Source: Atherix ibis (lineage: Eukaryota; Arthropoda; Insecta; Diptera; Athericidae). Taken from it: 64,000 bases of DNA. Below are positions 37,739 to 49,650 of this stretch, piece by piece. Location: contig OY282606.1 in NCBI GenBank assembly GCA_958298945.1, forward strand, positions 51,101,920-51,165,919. Reading direction: 5' to 3'. The notes under the pieces are model-generated. The model had not been told where the DNA came from and ran no database searches. It worked only from the letters and a program-made list of their open reading frames with translations. Each line of letters starts with the position of its first letter. Position 1 is the stretch's first letter. The position numbers were made by a program, and so were the translations under genes.

Positions 37739-38649
37739 TTGGTTTGGCAACTAAGTTATTGGGGCTTTTGTCAATAGATGGTAATAGTACATTCTTTTGT
37801 TATCTCAACGTTTTCAAAACACCTAGCCTATATTGTTTTCTGGTTGTTTGGACTTTCGCCTTTAATTTAGTATAGAATATTTTATTGTATTATTTCCCAA
37901 AAAGGCAAGAACGCATCGCAGGTACACAAGAAGTTATGTGCCGTATGTGGGAATGAAGGTATCAAAATTGGTTTGCTAAATTTCGTTCTGGTGATTTTTC
38001 ACTAAAAAGTTGATGAGACGCATATCAAGGGCATTATCGATTAAGATCGTTATAGCACAATACGTGAGATTGCAGAGAAGCATTGAAAAAAAATTAAAAC
38101 AGCTTGGCTATGTTAAGAAACTCGATTTATGGATTCCTCATCAGGTAAAGGAATTTGATGCAACGCATTAGCATCTGCGCGATTCGCTTCTGAAACGCAA
38201 CGAAAAATGGATAGTTTACAACAACATTAATCGGAAACGATCGTGGGTGATGCAAGATGAACCAGCTCAAACGATATCAAAAGCTAACATGCACCAAAAG
38301 AATATTATACTGTCAGTTTGATGGGATTATAAGGGAATTCTGCACTTTTACTAAGAAACCAAACTATTAATTCCACCGTGTACGTGAACAACAACTCGTC
38401 AAAATGAGCAATGCAGTTCAAGAAAAGCGGCCAGAATTAATGATGTAAAATCACATTTAATTCAGTTTTTTTCTAGCAAAAGTAATTAGTTTTACAAACA
38501 CGATCGAAATTATGACACTGCCTAAAAGATGGCAAAGGGTCATCAGACAAAAATGGACAATACCTAATTAAATGAAGTTATATTTTTTAGTAAAAATTTT
38601 GAATTTTTCTTCTTATTTAAAACCCGCAATCACTTACTTGCCAACCTAA
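37739..38649 (+). mobile_element. Mellifera-subfamily mariner copy, decayed
   Basis: Left end TTGGTTTGGCAACTAAGTTA and right end (reverse complement) TTAGGTTGGCAAGTAAGTGA match the typical mellifera-subfamily terminal repeat (GGTTGGCAACTAAGT). TA flanks at 37737..37738 and 38650..38651. Length about 0.9 kb against about 1.3 kb for intact relatives. Confidence 0.92.
37895..38575 (+). pseudogene. mellifera-type mariner transposase pseudogene, all three catalytic Asp lost
   Basis: Readable pieces in order: WFAKFRSGDFSLK; RYNTIREIAEK-like; LKQLGYVKKLDLWIPHQVKE; SLLKRNEKWIVYNNINRKRSW; QDEPAQTISKANMHQKN; then VKSHLIQFFSSKS. RNE joins directly to KWIVYNN, so the block with the first Asp (ITGDE) is gone. 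RPELM joins to DVKSHL, so the blocks with the second and third Asp are gone too. Several stops and frameshifts. Confidence 0.88.
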
Positions 38650-38651
38650 TA

Positions 38652-41348
38652 GATGAACTTAAAACGAATGAAGAGAGCCTAGTTCCACACCCTTTTTGTT
38701 GGTTGAAAAATCCCTCCCACTTTTGTTTATGCTAATAAAATTATAATCATTACGTGTGAACAGAACAGCAACAATGCCATACAAATTTATTATTGTTTTG
38801 TGCTATCTCGTTCAAGCCTATTCATAAATATATCTTATACGCATAGTTTGATTACACTCATTGCAATGACAAACAAATTAAGAGAACCGATTGAGAGAAA
38901 ATAGTGCACTTTTATCAAACTGGTAAGAAACGCCTAAAATAAGCCTAAAACGCATGTTAATTGGACAGAAAATTTATATAATTACATCTTTCGATAAAAA
39001 AAGGATTTAATTCTAGTATTTTTAATTAATTACTTTGAATAATTACATTTTATTATATTATATCTGATATTTTATATAAAATAAAACGTTTTGTATGTTC
39101 AATATCAAAAATATTTAATTTTTTTTGAGGAAACCTCTCATAAGAAAAATTTTAAGTAATCTGATTGGCTGAAATATACTATTTCCGTTTCATATTTATC
39201 CAATCAAATATAATCGAACTTAGTTAAAGGTAAAAAAAAATTAATAAAAATGTAGAAATTCTCCTTTTTTGATCAGTTTTTTTTAAAAAAAAAAAATATT
39301 TTTTTTCCAATACTAAAAATTGAAATCAATCGAAAATTATTGTAGTAAATAAACCAATTTTTCGTCGATTTTTTTTTTGTTCCTTTTACATTTTTACCAT
39401 CAATAACTTCAGACATCAAAGTTACAGACAAAATCTAGCTTTATTAATGAATATGCCTTTTAACATTTTAAGTCAAAAAAAAATAAAAGATTTTTAAAAA
39501 AAATGAATAGAAAACGATTGAAAAGTTGATCGTTCTCAAAGTGTTCCGACACATCGTGTTGATAAACTTAACGATCACCAAATCTCTTTAAGTATAAACA
39601 AACAAACATTCAATCAATTAATTAAATAAACAAATTCTGTAAAGGCCTAGAAAGAGAGTTATTTATCGAAATATGGTCTAGCCAAAATATTCGGAATTGA
39701 ACCTGGGATTCCGTTTTTAATCTTTCGAGAACTCTTTAAAATTTCTCAAATAATAACTGAGTGAATGAAAAATAAATTATAATCGATATAAACAATAATA
39801 ATCCAAACTATTCTTATTATTATGATTATTATTTTTATTTCCATTATTATTTGATTACTTACTAGGTGATGATATGAGAAGGCTTGAAGAAGTCGGAACG
39901 AAACATAAAATGTACTCGAAAATAAAGTATCTGATAATAAATTTGAAAAAAAGAAAAGAAAAATCGTAAACTGAAAGAAAAATGAAACACAAATAATCGT
40001 TTTTCGACATAGAAAAAGGTGCTTAACAATTAATTTGGATTTAAGACGCCACACTGATTACGTTTATTTCTATTCCAATTGAAGTTAATAGGCGCCATTC
40101 GTACTTTCCGTCTGAAGAGTTGATTAATTTGAATGGAAAAATTTAAAAAAAATCCTTCCTCTTCTCTCTTCCTAAAATACATACAGCAATAAATACCATT
40201 CATTTTAAAGTTTCATTGATGATGATAAGAATTACTGAGAACATTAAAAACATGCCTGAATTGGTAGAAATTATTCTTTTTGGAGAAAATTCTATAAACA
40301 AACAAGTTGGAATCATTGCTTTTGGTGGATACCCTTTCCCGTTTCCAATAGTTCAGTTCAGTGACTATGCACTAACTTCCTGCCTTCATTCAGACACACA
40401 TTTCTTCACCTGGTCTTCAAATATCTGGGAAACTTTTTTTTTTTTTTAATAAATAAATAATCAAATAAATGTCTTCATTTACATCAAAAGTTATTGATTT
40501 TTTAATCAATTAATTTATTTTTCTGTTTGATAAAAAAAATTGTAATATTGTTGTTGCCTTTGATTTGTTGTTTTTGGAAGTTTTTCGTTTTTATAATATA
40601 TCGAAACGTTAACAATTTAGTCGATATTCCAAATCGATTCAATCTAAAATTAAGATATTAAAATGATTTTGATCAAAGATATACCGTCGGCTATTGGTTG
40701 ACGACGGTCTTCATACTTTCGAACATCATAACTTAGTGCTAAATGGCCCAAGGCTTCATGGTTGGTTGTAATGTGGCCCAAAAAAGAATCACTCTTCCAG
40801 AACCTTATAGTTGGAAGGTCTTTTCCCTTTTTTTTCCCCATTTAAAAATACTTTCCAATCCAATTTACATAGAATTTATGGTGCTACTGGAATTATTTTT
40901 ATTTGGTGTTGAATGGATTAACATAAAGTCTATGCGCATTTATTATTTCATACAAATTCAGTTCTTTTGATGATTTTCGCCGTATTTTTTCATTACATTT
41001 TCGAATTTCAATCATCGATTGATATTTTTCTTAGAGAATTTACTTTTAAGAAACTTTTTTTTTTATAATTAATCGATATCAACTTAAAGGAATTTGGTTT
41101 CAAGTAAATATCGTTAAATTAAATCTTTTTGTTTTTTTTTCTATTTCTTGCAAAATACAATTATTTTTTGTAGTTTATTCTAAATTTTCATTTAGAATTT
41201 TATGATTAACGATGGATTTTTATCAATATTGTATTTTTCTATTGTGGGCTTATATAAAATCTGTTTAATGAAAATATTTGAAATTTCTATTTTGTTGGTA
41301 TTTTAGCAGCTTTTTCAAGAAGTTTTTTTTCGGTTAATTTCAATAATA
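38652..41348. other. AT-rich intron, no gene recognised
   Basis: 40640..40830 is less biased and contains a 63-residue minus-strand frame without recognised domain. The 102-residue frame at 39746..40054 (-) is Ile/Phe-rich and composition-driven. Confidence 0.6.
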
Positions 41349-41350
41349 TA

Positions 41351-41999
41351 CGAGGTCTGTTGTGGCGTTATGTTGGTACTCATATCTCTCACTTATGTTG
41401 AAAAGTTCGGCCATTTTGAATGTTCAGTTAATTTTTGACAGTTGCTTTGCTTGCACATGTTTTGGCTCGTCTTCGATTTTTGCTCAATTTCGACCAAAAA
41501 CAGAAAAAAGCGTGCCAAGTTCAGTCGAATGTGAAGGTTTTGCTTACAGTTTTCTTCGATTGCAGGGGCGTGGTGCACCGTGAGTTCTTGCCACAAGGTA
41601 CAACGGTCAATAAGGAATATTACCTGCAAGTTATGCGCAAGTTGCGCGAAGCAATCCGCCAGACACGCTCGGATTTAATGAAGAACAAAAATTGGCAACC
41701 AGCGTATTCCCCAGATCTGGCCCCCTGTGACTTTTTCTTGTTCCCGAAACTGAAGAGCCCCATGAAAGGACGACGCTACGCTACGATTGGGGAGTTAAAG
41801 ACGGCATCGAAGGAGGAGCTGAACAAGATAAAATAAAATGATTTTTTGAAGTGCTTCGAGGATTGGAAAAAATATTGCCACAAGTGCATAATATCTGGTG
41901 GGGATTACTTTGAAGGGAACAAAATAGATATTCATGAATGAATAAATAATTTTTGAAAAAAAAAACACAAAATTCGCGATAATTTTTGAACAGACCTCG
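41351..41999 (+). mobile_element. DD34D mariner copy M3, short deletion derivative
   Basis: CGAGGTCTGTT at the left end is the inverse of AACAGACCTCG at the right end; TA on both sides (41349..41350 and 42000..42001). At 649 bp it is about half the family length. The left terminal repeat is cut after 11 bp and joins the leader at TGTGGCGTTATG. Confidence 0.93.
41435..41940 (+). pseudogene. mariner transposase, three-deletion derivative (M3)
   Basis: From LLNFDQKQ the frame jumps to KKACQVQSNVKVLLTVFFD, losing the first Asp. It continues CRGVVHREFLPQGTTVNKEY, YLQVMRKLREAIRQTRSDL, then KNKNW joins QPAYSPDLAPCDFFLFPKLK, losing the second Asp. After NKIK a stop is followed by NDFLKCFEDWKKYCHKCIIS. 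The long frame hides that no DNA-binding domain and only one catalytic Asp remain. Confidence 0.92.
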
Positions 42000-42001
42000 T
42001 A

Positions 42002-42339
42002 AATCAAAAAAATTCATATAAAAATATGTACAATTTTTATTAATAAATTTTTTTAAAGAAATTATTAAAAGAACCACAAAATATTATCTAAAAATTTCAC
42101 TAAATAAATTAGAAAGATTTTGCAAGAATTTACAATTAATAGTCTTAATAAAAAAACAATTAAAAATGCTGAAATTTATTTCAAAAAAATCTACACAATT
42201 TCATATTTAAAATTATTTTAAAAATAACTGAATAATTGAAAGAAAAACTGTAAGAAATTGAAGTGGGTTTGTGTGGGGACGTTGTGAAAATAATTTTAGA
42301 AAGCAAAACTCATAATTAATATTTAGTAATTAATGGAGA
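42002..42339. other. AT-rich intron spacer
   Basis: Nothing recognised. Confidence 0.6.
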
Positions 42340-43450
42340 AATATTCGAATGCGTTGGGATTAAAATGTCCCGTATACGTATAAGAAAATAGATAACAAAG
42401 TCGATGTTGAACAAGATAATGAATATGAACACACTTAATTGATGATAGTGGTAGACGGAGCACTCCTCCCTGCACCTGATTCTATTCTGCCACCGATATG
42501 CTATCAGTATTTGTGTGGCACTTTAAGAGATGACACCGTAAATTGTTAGGGAAGAGAAAGCACATTCGTATTGGCGAAACTTGGTGTATACATAATCGTA
42601 AATATGCATAAGTCAGTTCAAGGGGAAGGGGAAAAATAGAATCAGGCAGGTACGAATATCTTTAATGATAAAAATTAATATATGCGATAGTATTTATGTG
42701 CATGCGTGCCAATTTATCTTTATTCGATAAGAAATTGTACAAATCCTACGAAAGAACACGTAAGCGGCGCAATCGACGCGACGGCGATAAGGGCGATTGG
42801 GCGACAAAATCGTTGGCAACGCGACGGTGACGACAATGGACGCGACGGTGATAACAATACTCTTCTTCTCGCTCCTTCTTAACTGATGATTACGCAAATA
42901 GTTGGTAACCGACGAAGAGAGAGGGACTCCTTTGCATCCCGAATCCTGTGCACGTTCAATTCCTGCAATCACACCTTATTTAATATTCGACTTGGCGATG
43001 CGGCACTAAATCAATAAAACAACATAATTTATTCAATTCCATTCGTTTCGATTCGATTCGGTCTGGTTCGGTTCGGTTTAGTTTCAGTTTTAGTTTAATT
43101 TTCCGTTCCAACTCTTTTGGGAATTTACTTGTGACTGGCCGTACCGTTTCAAACCGTTCCGCATACGTTTTCGTATCAGCATCGTTCACATAGCGTCTCT
43201 ATTCATACAATGCATAAACTGAAAGAGTAAGCGAGAAGGAGGAGCAAAAGTAAAATATCGAATAGTGAGTGTAAAAAAAAATGAGAGAGAAAATCAAGCA
43301 AAACGAAGACGAAGAAAACAATCAGATGGGATGCAGTAGCAACGGTCGGTATCCGTAAATCAGAGCACGTTGCGTTGAAAAGACCGTACGTTATATCACG
43401 GATCCGTTCAACGCGATTCGAAGCGATTTTTTCATATATAGTAGAATTGT
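42340..43450. promoter_or_regulatory. Less AT-rich island with GA and CGACGG motifs; candidate regulatory region
   Basis: About 1.1 kb of mixed composition without transposon ends. Contains GCGACGG repeats at about 42775..42850, GAGAGAGGG at 42917, GAGAGAGAAAA at 43284 and an (A/G)TTCG repeat. Opposite-strand frames (42694..42972, 42980..43189) follow the simple repeats and have no domain. GAGA-type sites and location suggest control DNA; unproven. Confidence 0.3.
43036..43097. repeat. Degenerate (TTCGA/TTCGG)n simple repeat
   Basis: ATTCGTTTCGATTCGATTCG followed by GGTTCGGTTCGGTTTAGTTT, grading into GTTTCAGTTTTAGTTT. Confidence 0.85.
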
Positions 43451-44322
43451 CACATTTGAACGTATTATAATAACTATTATTCCTTTCATATTTATCCTTT
43501 TCTTCACTTTCTCTATATAGTTTTTAAATAAAGAGATACGAATATCAGTATTTATGCTTGAATTGTTGCAATTTGTCTGTTTTTAAACTTCACGAACTGA
43601 TATTAAAAAAACAGGAGATAAATTTAAATGAACGAATGTAAATATATTATTTTGATTTTTTTCCTATTTCAGACGAGAGGTGGGGAGGGGGGTAGTGTGG
43701 AAGTTGAAGTTTTCATCAATTGTTGGTGCTACTCGTAATTAATTTGCATCTTAAGTGCAGAAATTTCAAGTGAACTCATTTTGGTTTTTCCTCCTATAAC
43801 CAAAATCCCTCTGCCACATCAGAAAATTTTTCTAATAAAGAAATTAAGAAATTTTAAGAAATTTAATTTTAAGGGAAGAAAGGGGGGGGGGTAAACAACA
43901 CACAATAAGAATGACTAGAGGATTTTTTGATGATATCTGAGAATGTTAATTGAAATCAGACAGAAGACAGATAAACGTACTTCACGTCTCTAGTTCTGGT
44001 TTTGTGTTCATATGCGCTTCTGGGTAAAATTCAAAGAACTTAATTGCCTCGTTGTACTATGTTGTGTGGTTTCTTCGGTTAAATGGAAATTTTCCTTAAT
44101 ATGCATCTTGTTTTCAAATAATTTATTACTATTTCTGTGATAAAATTTTAACAAGAAAATTTATGTAGAACTTTAAAAATTGACCAATTTTTTCCGTCTA
44201 TAAAATATAATACTTTTCAGCAATTTCATAATATTTCAAATAACAAAAAAAATATAAATAAACTTTCATTTCACATAAGAATAGAATTTTCCCTAAATTA
44301 TCATAGGAAATGAATTCACATA

Positions 44323-44339
44323 TCCCCTCCCCTCCCCCC
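44323..44339 (-). repeat. G-quadruplex-type tract on the Ubx transcript strand
   Basis: Plus strand CCCCTCCCCTCCCCCC; the minus (transcribed-sense) strand is GGGGGGAGGGGAGGGG, which can supply four G triplets in the pre-mRNA. Confidence 0.55.
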
Positions 44340-46661
44340 TAACAAATTAACCAAACAAAATTTGGTGAATTTTCCTTACCTTGTCCACCATTATTTGATA
44401 AAAAATAAAATAACACAAACTAATTGTTTATAAGAAAATGAATAAGAAATAAAAGAAAATATGTAATTTCCTCAAAATACCAAATTTTACATATAAAAAC
44501 GTTCTAAAATAATTAATTTTACTATAAAATAATAAAATAAGTGTCATTATTGGTAAGAGAATTATAAATAATTAATTGATGACAACAAAATAAACAAATG
44601 TTTTTAACTTGCTGATAGGAAATCGGTGGAAATAATAAATAAATTCGAAATTTATTAACGATGAGATGGGCTTTCCAAATATACAAAAAAAAATTGATTA
44701 CAATAAGTAATATTTTCTTGAATTTCCTTTTATGTAATTATTTTAATAAATTTTTATAATAAATGACATACTAAACTGATATTTCAAAAAGAATACTAAA
44801 AATAGTCATGAAATTATTGATAAAAAAGAAAATCAATAACAAAATAACGCTAGGAAAATATCCTAACGCAGTACGCGGATTCAATCAATTATTGGCAAAA
44901 TGCGTTTATTGGATGTCTTTTTCAACTTGTGTCACCCTGTTTATATTTTGTTCATTTTCTTATTGGATTTTTTTATTTTTTTTATTAGATTTATTGAATA
45001 ATTTCATAGATTGTTATCGTAATTTTGCTACCACTTTCGATATTGTTATTGTCATTACCATCGCCATCACCATCGCTATAAATGTCGCCGTTAACAAAGT
45101 AAACAACACTAAACAACATTTTTTTTTTTTTACATCATCCCCAATTGTTATCGCTTATAAACAATATGCATTACCTTTCCCACCATTTTCAATGAAACAT
45201 TTTACCTACAATTTTTTAGGGGAAAACGAACAGAAGAATAAACTTTTGGTATTAAAAAAAAAAAAATCCAGTTCTAAATTCGTACGTTTTTTTTTTCTTT
45301 GTTTGTTTATAATGCGAAGGGTAAGTTCTAGTGGTAAAAGTGCGTAATGCTAATAGTGAAGATGGGAATTCTTACCATACATAAAATTAGGGAACGAGAG
45401 GCGAATGAGATGAAAAACAAAACAGAAACGAATGCCAGGTAAACAGGTAATGAAAAATGTCCCCTTCCACAAGAAAATTGCCACTTTCTGATAAGAGGGC
45501 TGACAGTAGAAATGATAGAGGGAGAAACCGATGATTCCTATTACCCTTATTTTAGGCAATAAAAGAGAAAAACTACCATCCCCTAAAAGGCATATATATT
45601 TTGGACGTAAAAAACGAGAAAAATATGGACAGAAAAAAATAAACAAAAAATATCAAATTACGAAGACATGACAAGTTTACGCAGATAGAAATTAAGTTGC
45701 AAAAAAAAAAGTTTATTTAAAATTAAAAAAAAAAAAAATTATTAAAAAATTTAATAATAAATCAAAAAAGTAGAACAGCAACAAAAGGAAAACTGCCAGG
45801 CAAAGTTAAAAACAAGAAGAAAAGAATGCGTAACGAAGAAAACCGGAGAAAAGAGGAAAAAGTCTGTTTCCCCGCCTCTCTAGGGTGGTAACACACAAAA
45901 ACACTATCGCCAGTTAACGTACGAGTACATCTTTTTCTTTTCCTCTTCCTATACACATTGAGGGTGTTTCTTCACCATTTGATTTATTGCAGTTTATTCG
46001 TTCTGTATTTGTTTTCCTACTCTCTTTTGCCCATTTCTGTTTCCGCGTTCTTTAGAACTTGTTTTGCTGTTTTTTTCTCTCTTTTAACAGAACGCATTTT
46101 TCCTATTGTTTTAAAATATTTTTTTTTTTTTTACAATGGAACATATTGTTTATCGTGTCTAATCTTTTTACGTTCTTCCATTTTTACGTCTTCGCTTGCT
46201 TTGGTATGTCCAGTTTTTATTTTCGTTCCTGTTTCATATTTTTCGTTCCTATTTAAAGTACAATGTTGACATATAAGGAAAATTTTTGTTCTCTCCCGTT
46301 TCCTTTCAACAAAAAAAAAAAAAACGTTCACTTAAGAATTTTTTTTTTTTATTACTCCCCAATTTCGGCCTCATCATATTTTTTCTATTATGTTTCGTTT
46401 TTTTTTTATTTTACTTTTCAAACACTATTTTTTTTTTTTTTAAATTTATTGTTTGAATATAATTTGTTGTTTTTTTTTCTCGACTTATTTAAATTTATTG
46501 CACCCTAAAGGAATTATTGGGGAAGAAATTAAGGCAACACGAACAAAGACAAAACAAAATGTTCTGCTTAGAAAAATCGAAAGTTGTCGAAAAGAAAAGA
46601 AAAAAAGATGTAAAAAAAGAAAATAAATAATGTAGTCAAGAAGGAAGGGGCCGGCGGGGAA

Positions 46662-46673
46662 GGGGGGGGGGGG
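46662..46673 (+). repeat. Homopolymer run of 12 G
   Basis: Twelve G after GGCCGGCGGGGAA, unusual for the local composition. Confidence 0.85.
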
Positions 46674-48197
46674 AAGTGGCAAAGAGAAATAATGGCCTAA
46701 AAAAACTGGTAGAAATTTGCTTTCGTATATTTGCGAAAATTTATACGTTCAGAAAAGGAAGGAAAATCATCAAAATCAGGTGAGAGAGCAGTTGAGACAA
46801 AATTGTCATAGAAGAGTGTGAGTGATCATAGAACAAAAAGGCTGAAAAATGTTATATTTTGTTTTCGGGAGAAGAGCAGTAAGTACAGAGAAAGGGGGAG
46901 GTACTGAGAACTAAAATGGAGAGAAGGAGAGATAAATTATGAGTAAACGGAACAGGATATAAGATGATATAACGCAGTTTTATATACTATATACAGGTAG
47001 AGAGAGATATTAGAATTTTGTGAAATTCTTGAAGGTTGACTGGACAAGGGGTAAGAATGTGGTGGTGGCATGTTCCTCATTCCATATGAAAACAAATACA
47101 ATCGGAACAGAATTACGTCAAGAAAATAAGAAAGAAATTCAAGTCTTGAAGATTTATTACATTCGGCACGTTCCTGTTTTCGGGACAACAGAGAAGAAAA
47201 AAAAGTTAGAAAACAAGGCAAAAAAAAAGAGACAAACACAAGGAAAAGAGAAACCAAAAATAAATTAAACTCATCGAAAAGGTGGCTTACACCATCCATG
47301 CCCGAAAATGGTGATTTGAACGAGGTTTGATGCTAGAAAAGTGTTCGTGTTTATTTTTTTTTATTTTCTTATCAAGTTTTTTTCTTCTTTTTTCGTTTTT
47401 TTTTCTTTTTTGGCAGTAATTTTCCATATTTTTCTAATTTATTTTCATAAATTATTTTGAATAAATAATTTGTCATATGTCATTTTAATAAAATTTATTA
47501 CAAAACAACCCATATTCTCACATCTAATATTAATCTACGGGAAGTGTTTTTTTTCTTTTCTATTTTAATGCTTCTACAAATAAGAAAAAATTAACAGAAA
47601 TGAACATTAAAAAAAAAACGTTTCTTATTTTCTTCGATGATTTTTTAAGAATATTTTTAACTTCACTTTAAGGATCAACTAAAACTAAAATGGTGTCCGC
47701 ATCCACACCAAAACTAATGAAAATCTTCCATTTTTTGTCACAGCACAAAAGTAATCATTTTTTTGCAATAAATCTTATTTTAATAATCGATACTCTTTGA
47801 GGAAGGAAAAAAATATATTAAATAAAATGAATTACAAAAAATACTCACAATTCTCAATCTGAAAAAATCGATTGCCATAAAACCGAATCGACAGCAAAGA
47901 AGATGGAAATACAAAACCACCTTTAGAAAAAAAATAATCAAAAAAATGATGTCTCAAGAATGAAAGTTAGGAGAAAAAAGCAATAAAAATCGACGGGGGC
48001 TCTCTCTGCAAAAAAAGAAACAACAAAAAAAACAACAACAAATACCAGGCGTAGGCGGTTCTCAAACAGAAACCATTGAAATTCATTCGATTCGCGCGGA
48101 AATCTTGGAATCCATATTAGGACAAAAAAAAAAAATTGTTTCGTGAAGAGTGGTAGGTAGGCTTTGGTGGGTATTTTACCAGGTGTTTCTATGAGAA

Positions 48198-48221
48198 TGT
48201 ATGTGTGTGTATGTGTATGTG
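48198..48221. repeat. (TG)n/(TATG)n simple repeat
   Basis: GTATGTGTGTGTATGTGTAT, continuing GTGC. Confidence 0.8.
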
Positions 48222-48648
48222 CACTTCTGTGATGGAAAGTCTTAAGTGAGGATGTGTGACTGTGCTGTGGTGTGTGGGTGTACTTTTTCGCATGCATTAA
48301 TAATCCCACCTTCGCTATTGGAATTGTTATGTCAAAGCTGACAGACGACTAAGATTTATGGTCGCATGTAAATTATTTTTTTTATTTTTAGTGCCTTGCA
48401 ATATCTTTTTTTTTTAGGATAATATTGGGATTTATACAGTTTTTTGTGTGTTCTTTTTTTAAAAAATGTTTGGAAACAAAATTTTGCTTATTATTTTTTT
48501 TTTTAAATTTTAAAACGTTTTATTTATTTTTAATTTTTTGTAAACTATTTTTTTTACATATTTTTGTAAAATTTCAATACACTTTTTTGCTAGTGTTTGA
48601 AATTATTTGTAAATGAAATAATTTTTATTGTTTTTTTTTATAAAAATA

Positions 48649-49648
48649 GATGTATAAGCTTAAATCCGCTGTTTGGTCATAGATGGCGTGAGTGAGCGTA
48701 TTAAGCTACCATACTTTTTTTTAATGATTTTGACATCTGTCAACATTAATCAGTGCACATTGTCAGCAATTTCGTACAACAACATACATTTTTCCTTTGG
48801 TAATCATGTCTAGTTTTGTGCCAGAAAAAGAGCATATGCAGGAAACTCTGCTTTTCTACTTCAATTTGAAGAAATCGGCTGCCGGATCGCATCGAATGCT
48901 TATGGAGTCCTATGTTGACAGTGCTTTATCAGAAACAACGTACCGAGATTGGTTTCGTCGGTTCAAAGATGGCAATTTTGAGTCGGTTCAAAGATGGCAA
49001 TTTTGACTTGTGGGACAAGAAGCGTGAAAATCGACCTAGGAATGTTGAGCACCATTAATTGCAGGCTCTTTTGGACGAAGACGATACCCAATCGCAAAAA
49101 TTGCTCGCGGAGCAATTGGGTGTTATTCAACCAGCCATTTCCATGTGTCTGCGTGCCATGGGGAATATTGAAAAGATCGGAAAATGGGTGCCGTAGAAAT
49201 TAAACAATAGGCAGATGTAGCGACGCCAAAACACATGCGAAATCTTGCTCGCCAGACAAAAAAGAAAGTCGTTCCTGCATCGGATTGTGACAGGCGATGA
49301 AAAGTGGATATATTTCGAGAATCCTTGGAGATACTCATCTGGGAGATGCTACCCCACTCGGCTAATTCACCAGACCTGGCCCCTTCCGACTACCACCTGT
49401 TTTCGTTGATGGGCCGCGCGCTCGCTGAGCAGCACTTCGATTCTTACGAAGACGTCCGAAAATGGCTTGATGAGTGGTTTGCCTCGAAAGAGAAGGAATT
49501 TTTTTGGTGTGGTATCCACAAATTTCCGGAGAGATGGTAAAGTGTATAGATAGCAAGGGAAAGTACTTTGAATAAATTTGTTTTTGCTTTCTATGAAAAA
49601 AAAACATTTTTTGACTAAAAAACAGCGTATTTAAGCTTATACACCTTG
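48649..49648 (+). mobile_element. Mauritiana (Mos1-like) mariner copy C2
   Basis: Left GTATAAGCTTAAATCCGCTG and right (reverse complement) CAAGGTGTATAAGCTTAAAT; TA on both sides (48647..48648, 49649..49650). About 1.0 kb; same family and direction as C1 but with more of the middle kept. The left end lacks two bases compared with the right. Confidence 0.93.
48806..49575 (+). pseudogene. Mos1-like mariner transposase pseudogene (C2)
   Basis: Starts MSSFVPEKEHMQETLLFYFN, the proper family start. A 24-bp tandem duplication (TCGGTTCAAAGATGGCAATT... at 48958 and 48982) shifts the frame. Then LQALLDEDDTQSQK, LLAEQLGVIQPAISMCLRAM (helix-turn-helix), stops near 49196 and 49216, then LHRIVTGDEKWIYFENP (first Asp). 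A deletion joins this to EILIWEMLPHSANSPDLAPSDYHLF (third Asp), removing the second Asp. The C-terminal EEFF-like block (WLDEWFASKEKEFFWCGIHK) and ERW follow. Confidence 0.92.
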
Positions 49649-49650
49649 TA

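Larger units (their letters stand above)
43451..48646. other. AT-rich intron with strand-biased homopolymers and G runs
   Basis: Long T-rich (46000..46500) and A-rich stretches give many low-complexity frames (for example 44808..45347, 179 residues, rich in Phe, Ile, Lys), none with a domain. G10 at 43882..43891, G12 at 46662..46673, C-rich tract at 44323..44339, and a TG/TATG repeat at 48198..48221. No gene supported. Confidence 0.6.

Noticed and set aside
40650..40841. 63-residue minus-strand frame in a less AT-rich piece
   Set aside because: I could not tie it to any family; too short and isolated to call a gene.
44371..44390. Minus-strand ACAAG|GTAAGG checked as recursive or donor site
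   Set aside because: No polypyrimidine tract before it and AAG instead of CAG; no open exon beside it.
44808..45347. 179-residue open frame on the plus strand
   Set aside because: Composition-driven (Phe, Ile, Lys from T and A runs), no domain, antisense inside the Ubx intron, no splice or promoter support.
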